64,000 nucleotides of DNA from Spongiibacter sp. IMCC21906 (GCF_001010805.1 NZ_CP011477.1:2123001-2187000), one strand, 5' to 3'. Numbered from the stretch's first letter, positions 44,713 through 54,000 are shown. The notes: a model not told the origin generated them from the sequence alone. Numbers and translations are program-made.

Positions 44713-46777
44713 GCGGCGAGCCTCTCTCACCCACAGGAAACAGCGGTCCATCCTCACGGATATGCTACCGTTCGAGGTACCTCCGACCTTTTCCAATAGG
44801 GGCTATTATCGCTTCCTGAGAAACAACAATATCGAGATAGAACAAGGAAATTTACGCTGGATTTGCGAAAGTGACGATCTTGATCGAACAATGAGGTTGC
44901 TATTTGGAATCGCCCCCGAAGTACCGATCACTACTGAGAAGCTTATCGAATGGGGCGTGAAGGAAAGAACACGTCGCTCCGTGCCTTTAAAAAAATGCCA
45001 GATGACGACCATTCCGTTTAATTTCCGCGTTGCGCACAATCTTGACGGGCGCACGCTGAGCGTCGTTCATCCGCGCAATCAAGTTGCCGTGGCTAGCTTC
45101 TACGCAAAGCACAGCGCTTTGATCATATACCACACTTCTGTCAGCGAGATTTCGATTCGCCGTCCGGTTTCAGTCTCGCGCTACGCTTACTTCAAGGACA
45201 AGCTCCATGAAGAGCGCAAAGACACAGTTGCAGGGGTGGAGGAGGATGATAGGGAGTACGAACAGCTTGGCTCCTACTTTGTGTACCAAAAATACCGGAA
45301 CATCCATCGCTTTTTTGAATCGTACCAATACCACCGCAGCGAAAAGAAATACAACGCGATGGTACAGCTCGATGTGAGCAAATGCTTTGATCGCATCTAT
45401 ACTCACTCATTGCCCTGGGCCGTACTGGGTAAAGATCAGACAAAGTTTAGTCTACGGGAATCGAAGGTCACCTTTGGGGGGCGGTTCGATAGCCTTATGC
45501 AGAACCTCAATCATAACGAGACCAATGGGATCGTAATAGGTCCGGAGTTCTCTCGGATTTTCGCTGAGATCATTTTGCAGTCGATTGACGTTGAATTGAT
45601 CCAGCAATTGGACGAAGTAAATCTGACTCACAAGGTCGATTATGAAATTTTCAGGTATGTTGATGACTTCTTCGTTTTTTACAATGAGGAGTCCACGCAG
45701 TTAAAGATATTCGAGACGCTTCAGGAGGTTCTTAAGTCCAAAAAGCTAAGTCTCAACACTGCGAAGATCAAGTCTTATCAAAAACCGATCATCACCGAAA
45801 TTACTATGGCAAAAGAGCGCATCTCGACACTTCTGAACAACGAGGTCGACCCGATGTGTGAGGAGAAGTCGTTGGACGATCCCTCAAAGCCACCAAAGCA
45901 GAACCTAGTCTGTGCCATAAACGCGAACCGTCTGATCATCCGATACAAATCCGCCATTAAGGAGACAGGAGTCACCTATGGTGAACTACTCAATTACACT
46001 TTCGCCATAGCCGAGAATAAGATCGAGAAGCTCTTCAAAGCCTATATTGAGAGTGACAAATCAGATCGCGACCGTAAGCGCCTCTCCAAGGCCCTGCTCG
46101 GGATTATGGAGTTTGTGTTTTTCGCGTACTCGGCAAGCCCGAAGGTCAATCATACAATCCGCCTCTGCCGGATGATTGCGACCTCCGTGAATTTCTTGCA
46201 TGTGCAGGGCCTGCCGTACGAGCTGAAACACCTGCTATTTAAGTACGTCCACGATAACGTGATGCAGCAACTCGAAAAGAATACAATGAGCGTTCATCGC
46301 GAGGTTGAGGGCCTTTATCTACTAATTTCCCTATTGCAGATCGGCCGGGAATATTGGCTACCTGTTTCCGTCCTTCTTCGTCATTTTTTGATTGAGGAGG
46401 ACAAGGACACAGGTGATTATATTCGCCTTGCGGGCTTCATGAGCCACTTTTCGATTACGATTCTTCTGTCCTATATAAAAGACAAGGTTCGCTATACGAA
46501 ATTAAAGGCCTTCGTGGAAGCACACATCATCGAAAAACTCGAATATATGAAGTCCCACTGTCCCAATGACGCCGAAACACTGATCTTGTTTCTCGATCTT
46601 GTGGTTTGTCCTTACATCAGCTCCGCCACAAAGGACAGCATAGGGGAGGTTTTTGGTCTGGATGCAGCTGGCCTCTCGTCTGTTCAGTCTTCCAACGATC
46701 AGTGGTTTACTGCGTGGGGCGATAAATTTGATCTCTGGAAAGAGCTAGATGCGAAGCGCAGTCGTGAGGTATATTAA
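44705..46777 (+). CDS. drt3b: Reverse transcriptase Drt3b of a DRT type 3 antiphage system (UG8 group)
   Basis: A 690-residue protein with an RT core in the first 380 residues. Motif A is MVQLDVSKCFDRIY (about residue 221), motif B is GIVIGPEFSRIFAEI (about 275), and motif C is IFRYVDDFFVFY (about 313). LSLNTAKIKSY follows. The C-terminal 300 residues have no known catalytic motif and look like a helical repeat region, as in Abi-type RTs (inference). Its ATG lies inside the end of drt3a, so translation is probably coupled. A compact RNA candidate follows 4 bases after the stop. Confidence 0.87.
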   Translation: MSKRRASLTHRKQRSILTDMLPFEVPPTFSNRGYYRFLRNNNIEIEQGNLRWICESDDLDRTMRLLFGIAPEVPITTEKLIEWGVKERTRRSVPLKKCQMTTIPFNFRVAHNLDGRTLSVVHPRNQVAVASFYAKHSALIIYHTSVSEISIRRPVSVSRYAYFKDKLHEERKDTVAGVEEDDREYEQLGSYFVYQKYRNIHRFFESYQYHRSEKKYNAMVQLDVSKCFDRIYTHSLPWAVLGKDQTKFSLRESKVTFGGRFDSLMQNLNHNETNGIVIGPEFSRIFAEIILQSIDVELIQQLDEVNLTHKVDYEIFRYVDDFFVFYNEESTQLKIFETLQEVLKSKKLSLNTAKIKSYQKPIITEITMAKERISTLLNNEVDPMCEEKSLDDPSKPPKQNLVCAINANRLIIRYKSAIKETGVTYGELLNYTFAIAENKIEKLFKAYIESDKSDRDRKRLSKALLGIMEFVFFAYSASPKVNHTIRLCRMIATSVNFLHVQGLPYELKHLLFKYVHDNVMQQLEKNTMSVHREVEGLYLLISLLQIGREYWLPVSVLLRHFLIEEDKDTGDYIRLAGFMSHFSITILLSYIKDKVRYTKLKAFVEAHIIEKLEYMKSHCPNDAETLILFLDLVVCPYISSATKDSIGEVFGLDAAGLSSVQSSNDQWFTAWGDKFDLWKELDAKRSREVY

Positions 46778-46781
46778 CCTT

Positions 46782-46903
46782 GGCGCTCCGCTTTACCCTT
46801 AATGGCTGTTGGCAGCCCACACACAAGCGCCTTCTCTTCCTCTATATCAATTGGGGGTTGGGTAACCAGACGGTAGGAGCGGGCCGTCTTTTCACTCTTT
46901 TTT
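46782..46903 (+). ncRNA. Candidate DRT3 non-coding RNA with an exposed ACACACA template
   Basis: Immediately after drt3b, GGCGCT (46782-46787) pairs with AGCGCC (46826-46831). Inside, GGCTG-TTGG-CAGCC (46804-46817) forms a perfect hairpin. The bases left between that hairpin and the outer stem are CACACACA (46818-46825). A small GGTT-GGGT-AACC hairpin (46856-46867) follows. AGACGG/CCGTCT (46868-46889) with a T-rich tail ending in six Ts (46898-46903) then resembles a rho-independent terminator. DRT3 systems are known to include an ncRNA. An alternating AC tract is, as I recall, the template copied by Drt3a into GT repeats. The start site is unknown; the RNA may be cut from the drt3 mRNA or have its own promoter inside drt3b. 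Confidence 0.68.
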
Positions 46904-47105
46904 GTAGTGGTCTAACGTAAACGTACGTCTAGAGAGTGCGTTCCATTTCGAAGAAGCTTGCAATTCCCCCTTTGTCTATTTGGCTGTCTTCTACCCCCCC
47001 CCCCGGGACAAAAGGGGATCCAAAGTATGGTAGATTCAAACACTTAAAGTTAAAGCGGACATTGGAAGGCTTTGCCGAAACCTTTCGCTCCTGGCCGAAA
47101 GAAGA
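46904..47105. other. Spacer between the RNA candidate and recombinase 3
   Basis: Two hundred bases without a gene. It contains a run of eleven Cs at 46994-47004 followed by GGG, an unusual homopolymer for this genome. Confidence 0.5.
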
Positions 47106-47819
47106 CTAATTAAGGTTATTCAACGCATCCTCAATAATTTCTTCCGGAGGCTCCTCGTAGATCAATGTCGTAGAAGGATTAACATGTCCCGCGATTTTTT
47201 GCGCAACCTTTACTGATTTTTTCTGCTTATGAATGACGTTCGTTATCAGCGATCGTCGACCGCTATGAGAACTCGCTTTTTCGACGCCGGTCCAGTTTCG
47301 GAGGATTACAGCCATATGTTCCTGCAAAGTATTCGGTGAATAGGCTCCGCCTTTCTGAGTGATAAAAAGAGGGGAGGAGGGCTTCAATGTCCCAGCTTTT
47401 TCAATCCGGAGGCGCAAATAGTCCGTGAGAGCGGCACGAAGCGCCGCATCTACCATGGGGAGATCACGTGATTTGCCACGATGCTTCCTAACAGGTGGGT
47501 AGAAATCTTCAGGATTTAGCTCAGCACCAGCTTTGGCTAGCGCTTCAACCTGGCGAACCACCTGGTCAAAACTCGCTACATCGAAACTGACCGTTCTGCG
47601 CCGATACTGGCTTTGGGAGCGGCCCATGGCATCTGCACCTTTGGTGTAGGCTGCTGGCAGACTCATGACTTCGAGCAACTTGAAGTCGGTGCCTGACGGG
47701 CTGAGCTTCGCAACCTCCTTGATCTGAAGCAGGGCGATTTCCTGGGCCCGCAGTCCGAGTTTGAAACTGATCTGCATGATGGCCGTATTCTTTTCAGGAT
47801 GCCGGTGATGCTGGATCAC
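47106..47819 (-). CDS. Compact tyrosine recombinase, 5' end trimmed at the 47 bp repeat
   Basis: A site-specific integrase of about 237 residues that is mostly catalytic domain. R is in KLGLRAQEIALL, HxxR in SSHSGRRSLITN, H in IAGHVNPSTT and the nucleophile in LIYEEPPEE, so it looks catalytically complete. The GTG at 47819 is the only usable start. Family-like sequence (VFDVIQHHRHPEKN) continues four codons further upstream and then meets the right copy of the 47 bp repeat. The native start therefore seems to be lost, as in recombinase A. It faces left, toward the DRT3 cargo. Confidence 0.8.
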   Translation of the reverse strand: MIQHHRHPEKNTAIMQISFKLGLRAQEIALLQIKEVAKLSPSGTDFKLLEVMSLPAAYTKGADAMGRSQSQYRRRTVSFDVASFDQVVRQVEALAKAGAELNPEDFYPPVRKHRGKSRDLPMVDAALRAALTDYLRLRIEKAGTLKPSSPLFITQKGGAYSPNTLQEHMAVILRNWTGVEKASSHSGRRSLITNVIHKQKKSVKVAQKIAGHVNPSTTLIYEEPPEEIIEDALNNLN

Positions 47820-47829
47820 GTCGAAGACA

Positions 47830-47876
47830 GGGTGATTGACTGTATTGGGGTGAATCGACCGATGCTTCTAAGTTAA
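47830..47876. repeat. 47 bp direct repeat, right copy
   Basis: This is the perfect second copy of 41793-41839. It abuts the trimmed 5' end of the compact recombinase on its left and the leader of recombinase B on its right. The pair delimits a 6,037-base unit containing the dead integrase, drt3a, drt3b, the RNA candidate and the compact recombinase. Confidence 0.95.
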
Positions 47877-47997
47877 ATGGTTTTAGGTTCATTAGTATTT
47901 ACGAGTTCTTTATATCCGATACCGTTACGTATTGGACATAAGAGATTGGGGCGACTATAGTATCTGAACATCGATATTCTCTGTGAGATCCTAGCAC

Positions 47998-49239
47998 ATG
48001 GCCATTTCGCGTCCTGTCGCGCTGTACCCGACATATCCAGAACTGAAAGACTTCCAAGCTCGCTGTTACCCTGAGATAAGCGACTTCCTCGATTCGGGAG
48101 AATCTTGGTGGCACGTTCACTGGCGCTGGGGCCAGGAATTTCTCTTGTACACTGGTCGCAATAAGTCAGAACATACATACACACGGTTTCGGAATGAAAC
48201 CGAGCGTTTCCTGCTGTGGATTTTTCTATTTAAGGAAAAGCCCATGGAGCAACTTCGTAAGTCTGACATCTTGGACTACGCCGATTTTTGTTGGCAGCCA
48301 CCAGTGTCGTGGATTTGCTTCGCGAACCGCGAAAAATTTCTCTATATCAACGGTTGCCATACACAGAACCCGGAATGGGCGCCATTTAAACTCAAAGTGC
48401 CAAAGAACGTGGAAAGTAACAGAACCCCAGATAAAAAGAAGTACAAACCCTCTCAGGAAACCTTAGCAGCTACCTTCACAGGAATAATCGCATTTTATAA
48501 ATACCTGATGAATGAGGAATATCTGTACGGCAATCCCGCCCAAATCGCTAAAGGCGACTGCCGACATTTCATCAAAGATGCCCAAGTTAAGGAAGTCCGT
48601 CGTTTGACCGAATCGCAATGGCAATATGTGGTTGATGTGACACATGAGCTGGCTGAAGAAGACCATATCTTTGAACGCAGTCTATTTGTGATATGTGCCC
48701 TAAAAACCCTGTTTTTGCGTATATCGGAGCTTTCTGAACGGCCTAACTGGTCGCCGGAAATGCGTCATTTCTGGCAGGACTCTGACGGAAATTGGTGGCT
48801 TAAAATATATGGCAAGGGCCGAAAATTGCGGGATATCACCGTTCCTAACAGCTTTATCCCTTTCCTGAAGCGATACAGGGCCTTTCGCGGTTTAAGTCCA
48901 CTGCCAGGGCCTGGTGAAAGCTATCCCATCGTGGAAAAAATACGTGGGCAAGGTGGTATGAGGTCCCGGCAGCTCACTCGGATCGTGCAAGAGGTGTTTG
49001 ATAAGGCCTACGAGAGAATGCGCGACGAAAAAGGCGAAGACAATGCACGAAAATTGAAGGAAGCGTCATCTCACTGGTTAAGGCACACCGGGGCCAGTAT
49101 GGAAATCGAGCGTGGTCGCGCTCTAAAAGACCTATCTGAAGATCTCGGTCATGCCAGTATGGCTACTACAGACACAGTGTATGTGCATACTGAGAACCGG
49201 TTGCGGGCAGAAAGCGGTAAAAACCGCAAAGTTAATTAA
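47998..49239 (+). CDS. Large tyrosine recombinase 'B', full length
   Basis: A 413-residue phage-integrase-family protein, the intact member of the three-copy family in this region. The N-terminal arm and SAM-like core-binding domain (residues 1-170) include HWRWGQEFLLYTGRNKSEHT. The catalytic residues are R in TLFLRISELSE, HxxR in HWLRHTGAS, H in LGHASMATT and Tyr in DTVYVHTENR. It is head to head with recombinase A, with which it shares most residues. ATG 47998 gives the only N-terminus with a natural start. It is the best candidate for the active recombinase of this island. Confidence 0.88.
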   Translation: MAISRPVALYPTYPELKDFQARCYPEISDFLDSGESWWHVHWRWGQEFLLYTGRNKSEHTYTRFRNETERFLLWIFLFKEKPMEQLRKSDILDYADFCWQPPVSWICFANREKFLYINGCHTQNPEWAPFKLKVPKNVESNRTPDKKKYKPSQETLAATFTGIIAFYKYLMNEEYLYGNPAQIAKGDCRHFIKDAQVKEVRRLTESQWQYVVDVTHELAEEDHIFERSLFVICALKTLFLRISELSERPNWSPEMRHFWQDSDGNWWLKIYGKGRKLRDITVPNSFIPFLKRYRAFRGLSPLPGPGESYPIVEKIRGQGGMRSRQLTRIVQEVFDKAYERMRDEKGEDNARKLKEASSHWLRHTGASMEIERGRALKDLSEDLGHASMATTDTVYVHTENRLRAESGKNRKVN

Positions 49240-49972
49240 TACACTGGTCGCAATAAGTCAGAACACACATTCACGCGATTTTACTCTGAAATAGAGAAAT
49301 TTTGCTCTGGGCATTTCTCACCAAGGATAAGCCAGTGCCCAATACCGAAAAGCCGATATTTTGGAATATGCAGATTTCTGCTGGCGACCGCCATTAACGT
49401 GGATATGTTTATCGAATGTTGAGAAATTTCTTATTCAAGGCGGCCTGTACATAGGTAACACTGAATTGGCACTATTACTGCTGAAAGAACGCTTTTTCTA
49501 CACATTTTTGAGTATTCAGATCGCGCTGAATGGTCACCCACTATGAGTCATTTTTGGAAGGATAATGACAATAAATTGGTGGCTGAAGATCTATGGTAAG
49601 GGCAGAAAAGTCCTAGATATTACGGTTCCACCGAGCTTTCTAAGCTACTTAACGCACTACCGGCTCTACCGAGGCTTAAATAAGCTACCTGTACCTGGTG
49701 CCCCCCCCTATTATTGAAAAACTTCGAGGTCGTGGCGGGATGACGCGGCACGGCAGTTATCAAATTTAGTGCAGGAATTATTTGATCAAGCTTACGAGCA
49801 AATGAAAACACGCTACGGTGAAGATAATGCAAGTAATTTCAAAGAAGCAACTTCACATTGGTTACGGCATACCGGTGCAAGTTTAGAAGTTTAGAGATCG
49901 AACGCGGCCGCTCACTTAAAGATATATCTGGGGATTTGGGGCCTGCAAGCATGTCTACCACTGATACTGTCT
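49240..49972 (+). pseudogene. Decayed third copy of the large tyrosine recombinase ('C')
   Basis: Directly after the stop of B, the sequence TACACTGGTCGCAATAAGTC resumes inside the family's N-terminal domain; the same 26 bases occur in B at 48148-48173. The copy continues with several frameshifts and an internal deletion (around 49480-49510). Fragments such as ADFCWRPPLTWICLSN, WWLKIYGKGRK and HWLRHTGAS remain recognisable. The codon for the catalytic tyrosine is a TAG stop (SMSTTDTV then stop). It is clearly non-functional. Confidence 0.85.
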
Positions 49973-50019
49973 AGCTGGTACATGGCTATTGGACAACGCA
50001 AGAGCTACCTGGCAATACT

Positions 50020-50850
50020 TTATTGATCTACAGCGTAGAAAGAACGGCTACAATCGTCACAACTAATGTTCAACTTCGTCTTTCCATAAACCTTGGTGCC
50101 ACAACCCTCGCAAATATATTTTATTCGAGTCGGCTTCTTTGGCGCTTCGCGGATGACAAACGCATCTGGCGCCATTCCTGCGAGAGTCTCTCGGTCTTGA
50201 CAGCCTTCATAGTAGTTGGCCAAAGTTCGAACCTCGCCATTATCGATCAACCCTTGGGGTAGATCTGAGGGAAGCGTACTTTCAGGTTTCAATTCACCTG
50301 CCACAGGTTGATGTTCATCTTTGCGGGGAAAGGCAGCTATAACGGGGTTATATAACCTCGGTAAAGCCTTTCTATCAAACCAAGGGAAGTCGAACTTTAT
50401 ACTCCCAGTCAACGTTTCAAAGGCTTTAATGAATTGCCCATCTTCAATAATGTAGTCACCCATCGACTGTCCTAGAATTTCGCCCCCAGGCTCACCCGTT
50501 GACGATGGCATTAGACCAATGCTTATCATTTTCTTTGCCCACTCAAGGTTGTGATAGCCCTTTCGACTGGGTTTTCCATATTGATGTTGCCAGCAATGAG
50601 CCATTTCATGGACTAGCGTTTGACAGATTTCAATGAGGCGAGAGCTGGCCAAAAACGAGGGGTTAATAGCGATTTCATTACGTGTATCACCGGTTGCATT
50701 TCCCCACCGCTCAGGTGAAAAGTACCCCATTATTCCGCTTTTACGTTGAAACGTGAAAATCACTTCGGGTAGAGCCCTATCGAACAATTCGCTATTGAAA
50801 TGTCCGTAAGCTTTTCCTAAGGCTTGATAAAGGTCTGTTGTTGGATTCAT
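50020..50850 (-). CDS. SprT-like zinc metalloprotease
   Basis: A protein of about 276 residues with a SprT/Spartan-like domain. The zinc-binding HExxH is in TLVHEMAHCWQHQYG (about residue 95), and the fold starts with LYQALGKAYGHFNSELFDRALP. A four-cysteine zinc ribbon closes the protein (CEGCG ... CDDC). Eukaryotic Spartan cleaves DNA-protein crosslinks; the bacterial plasmid and phage versions are not well characterised. A GTG at 50877 would add nine residues, and I favour the ATG at 50850. It lies between the recombinase remnants and the Tn3-like transposase, probably as cargo. Confidence 0.82.
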   Translation of the reverse strand: MNPTTDLYQALGKAYGHFNSELFDRALPEVIFTFQRKSGIMGYFSPERWGNATGDTRNEIAINPSFLASSRLIEICQTLVHEMAHCWQHQYGKPSRKGYHNLEWAKKMISIGLMPSSTGEPGGEILGQSMGDYIIEDGQFIKAFETLTGSIKFDFPWFDRKALPRLYNPVIAAFPRKDEHQPVAGELKPESTLPSDLPQGLIDNGEVRTLANYYEGCQDRETLAGMAPDAFVIREAPKKPTRIKYICEGCGTKVYGKTKLNISCDDCSRSFYAVDQ

Positions 50851-50953
50851 TGACTGTGCATTTAATAGAAATGACACACATTACATCTTTCAATTAGCTG
50901 AAGAAAGGAAAAAGCTTGTAAAACCCATTTTTAGTTATAACGGATCTTGTTTT

Positions 50954-51010
50954 TATAACCAAAAACGAATTAATTTGTTTTGTACAAAACATTTTTGAGG
51001 TTTGGTTATA
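50954..51010. promoter_or_regulatory. Nested dyad upstream of the Tn3-like transposase
   Basis: A perfect 14-base palindrome GTTTTGTACAAAAC (50977-50990) sits at the centre of a wider inverted repeat, TATAACCAAA (50954-50963) and TTTGGTTATA (51001-51010). The two dyad centres differ by less than two bases. It fits an operator or recombination-site role for the transposase gene starting at 51059. Confidence 0.55.
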
Positions 51011-51058
51011 TAAAAAAGCGGTAATATAAAATTTAATAACTAGGGAAAGGAAACAATC

Positions 51059-54000
51059 TTGTCAGATTTAATCATATTAAGCCGACATCGTCGAAGAATA
51101 TTCGATAGTATCCCAAGACTAACTGTCGATGAGCGCATGGTTTACATTAATCTTGATGAGGTTACCCGCAAATATCTACGTAATAAGAAATCTCACCGTA
51201 AAGTTGGCTACTTACTACATAAAGCTTATTTTCAGGCAAAAGGCAGGTTCTTCGATTTATCAACCGCACATAAACGAGATATAAATTCCGCTGGAAAACG
51301 GTTGAACTTGGGCTCTAGCTACTCTTTTGAGCCTAGTGAGTACTCTACGACGCTACAAAATGAAGACAAACAACACATTCTGCAGGCACATGGTTGGCAT
51401 GCTTATAAACCGTCTTTCGCAATTGAACTGATGGGGGTAGCTCGGTTACTTGTTGCACGGCGGTATGAGACCGAAAGAATCTTATTTTCGTTGTTGGATC
51501 ACTGCTGGGCTAAGCGAGTAAGTATTCCTTCGTATGCAACGTTAACAAAGATTGTTACCGAGAGTATGCGGGAATATGAGTCATCCGTGCTGGATAAATG
51601 GCATCAGCACAGCACTAGCTCCGTTCGGACATTGCTTTTAAACCAAGTTCATTCAAACAAAACGACATTCTCGCTAAGTGATCTGAAAACAATCGATCAG
51701 GATGACTCCCTGCAAGCAATGAGTAGGAATGCAAACATACTCTCATACTGTCGCGATATGTTTTTTGCTGCTGAATCGAGCTTGACGTCTGTTGATCTAA
51801 TGCCAGAAGGCATTCGTCATTTTTCAGACCAAATCAGTAAGAATGATATTGCTCAATTACGTCGCCAAAAGAACGAAGCAAATTTAAGTCTTAATCTAGC
51901 CTGCTTTATCCAAGACCAATTCTATCAACGGCAAGACGCCACCTTCATCGCATTCAAGAAGGTGATTCGAAGTGCCGTCAATATGGCAAAGAAGCAAGAT
52001 CAGGCTGTTAAAGCGCAACGTGAGGAGGAACATTTAGAAACGAATCGGCAAGTTGTAGATACAGCCAAGCAATCGCGCGCCGTGATTCGGGAAATTTACA
52101 CCATTTCAAAAGACGGAAAAAAGCCACTGTCGCAACGAAATGAGCAAGTGATTCATTTGATCGAAGCTTTCTTTGGAGAAGGTGATGAGGACGACATCAG
52201 CCGCGTGTTCGACACCTTCGAAAATGACTTGATCAATTTGCAAAAACGTAAAGGGTATTACCATTATCTGTTTGATCAACATACAAGCCTAATACGCAAG
52301 CTTTCTCCTGCACTTCGAGCATTAACCTTTGATAGTGAGAGTTCTAACCCTGATCTCATTGAGGCTATCGAATATTTTCGTTCTAAAGACAGCGAGTTCA
52401 ATGAAAAAGCTCCCACCGAGTTTTTGAATGAATCAGAAAAAGAACTCGTCATGGAGGAGTCTAATTTACCCGCCATTTCACGCTGGAAAATACTTCTATT
52501 TTGCGCGGTTATTATAGGGATTCGAGACAAGAAATTAATTTTAAAATATTCGTATAAATACAGAGAGGACCAAAGCTACTTAATCCCACTGCAGGAATGG
52601 CTGGCAGATCGGGACACATTGATTCGCCGAGCAAATCTTGAGTCGTTTGTCGACGGACCACAGGTCTTAGAGAAAATCGGCCGTCACCTGAATCAACAGT
52701 ACTACCGCGTGAACGACATGATTGATCGGAATGAGATCGAGGGATTTCAAAAGAGGCCATCCGGTTGGATGCTGAAGAAATTAGACGCCGATTACGATAA
52801 TTCGAAATTCATACCATCACTGCTGAGTAACCATAAAGCGGTGACACTTTATGAGCTGTTGGCCGAGATAGATAAATACGCGGAGTTTTCTAAGGTATTG
52901 CAAACTGATAAATCGGGAAAAGAATTGTCTAGCATCAAACTAAAACAAGTTTATGCCACTATCATGAGTTTGGGCACTAACCTTGGACACCACAATATGG
53001 CCAGAGCCGCTCGGAATATATCTGAAAAGCAACTGCGTGACACTGAGAAACAGTGGTTATCCCCCTCTTCGCTCTCGAAAGCCAATGAAGCTATGGTGTC
53101 GTTTATTCAGTCACTGTCTCTGCCAAAGGTGTTTCACAACAATGAAGGTGAATTACATACTAGTAGCGACGGCAAAAAAATTACAGTTGCTGTTAATTCA
53201 CTTCTAGCAAATTTCTCTTATAAATATTATGGCAAAGAGCAAGGTATCACTGCGAACTCTTATACAGATGAATTCCAAGCGTTCTTTAACATCAATGTCC
53301 ATACTTCATCTGATCGTGAAGCCGCATCAATGCTCGACGGTATGGTTGAATCAACGCGGGCGCTTTATCCAGAGGGCGAAATGATACACTGGCATTCGAC
53401 AGACCAGCACGGCTTTACCGAAGCAGTGTTTGCAGGAATGCATTTTATAAATGTGTCATTTGCACCCCGATTTGCCAAAATCCATAAACAAGCCTTGTGT
53501 ACCTATGACGATAAAACTAAACAGGCCATGAAAGGACGGGTATTGAAGCCAGGGAGCACCATTAATAGAAAAAGCATCTTAAGCCAATGGGATAAAGCTC
53601 TACATCTCATGGCATCAATCAAACTTGGTTATTGCTCTGCAGCTCATATATTCCGGATGATGTCAGCTCAATCACCAAAATCAGACGTTTATAAAGCCCT
53701 TCAGGGCTTTGGGCAATTACTGAAGTCATCGTACATTCTAAGTTATTTAGAGCACCCAGAAATACGCCGTAATGTTCAAAAACAATTAAACCGGGTCGAG
53801 CATGGCCAGAAACTTTCTGAAGCGGTTTTTTTTGCACGTCAAGGAAAGCTAAGGGTGGGTACTGAAAGTGATATACAGAAAGCGATGTTGTGTAAGACTC
53901 TACTAAAGAACGCCATTATTATCTGGAATTACCTGTTCCTGTCTGACTATTGTTGTCAGCTAGACGATAGTCAGCGCCAAGAGGTAATTAATTCAATTTC

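Noticed and set aside
43366-46777. RT pair considered as a group II intron, retron or diversity-generating retroelement
   Set aside because: There is no maturase or HNH domain, no intron RNA domains V/VI, no msr/msd inverted-repeat layout and no template/variable repeat pair with an accessory protein. Two adjacent distinct RTs fit DRT3 instead.
49361-49546. 61-residue ORF within pseudogene C
   Set aside because: It is an internal fragment of the decayed recombinase, joined across a deletion, and not an independent gene.
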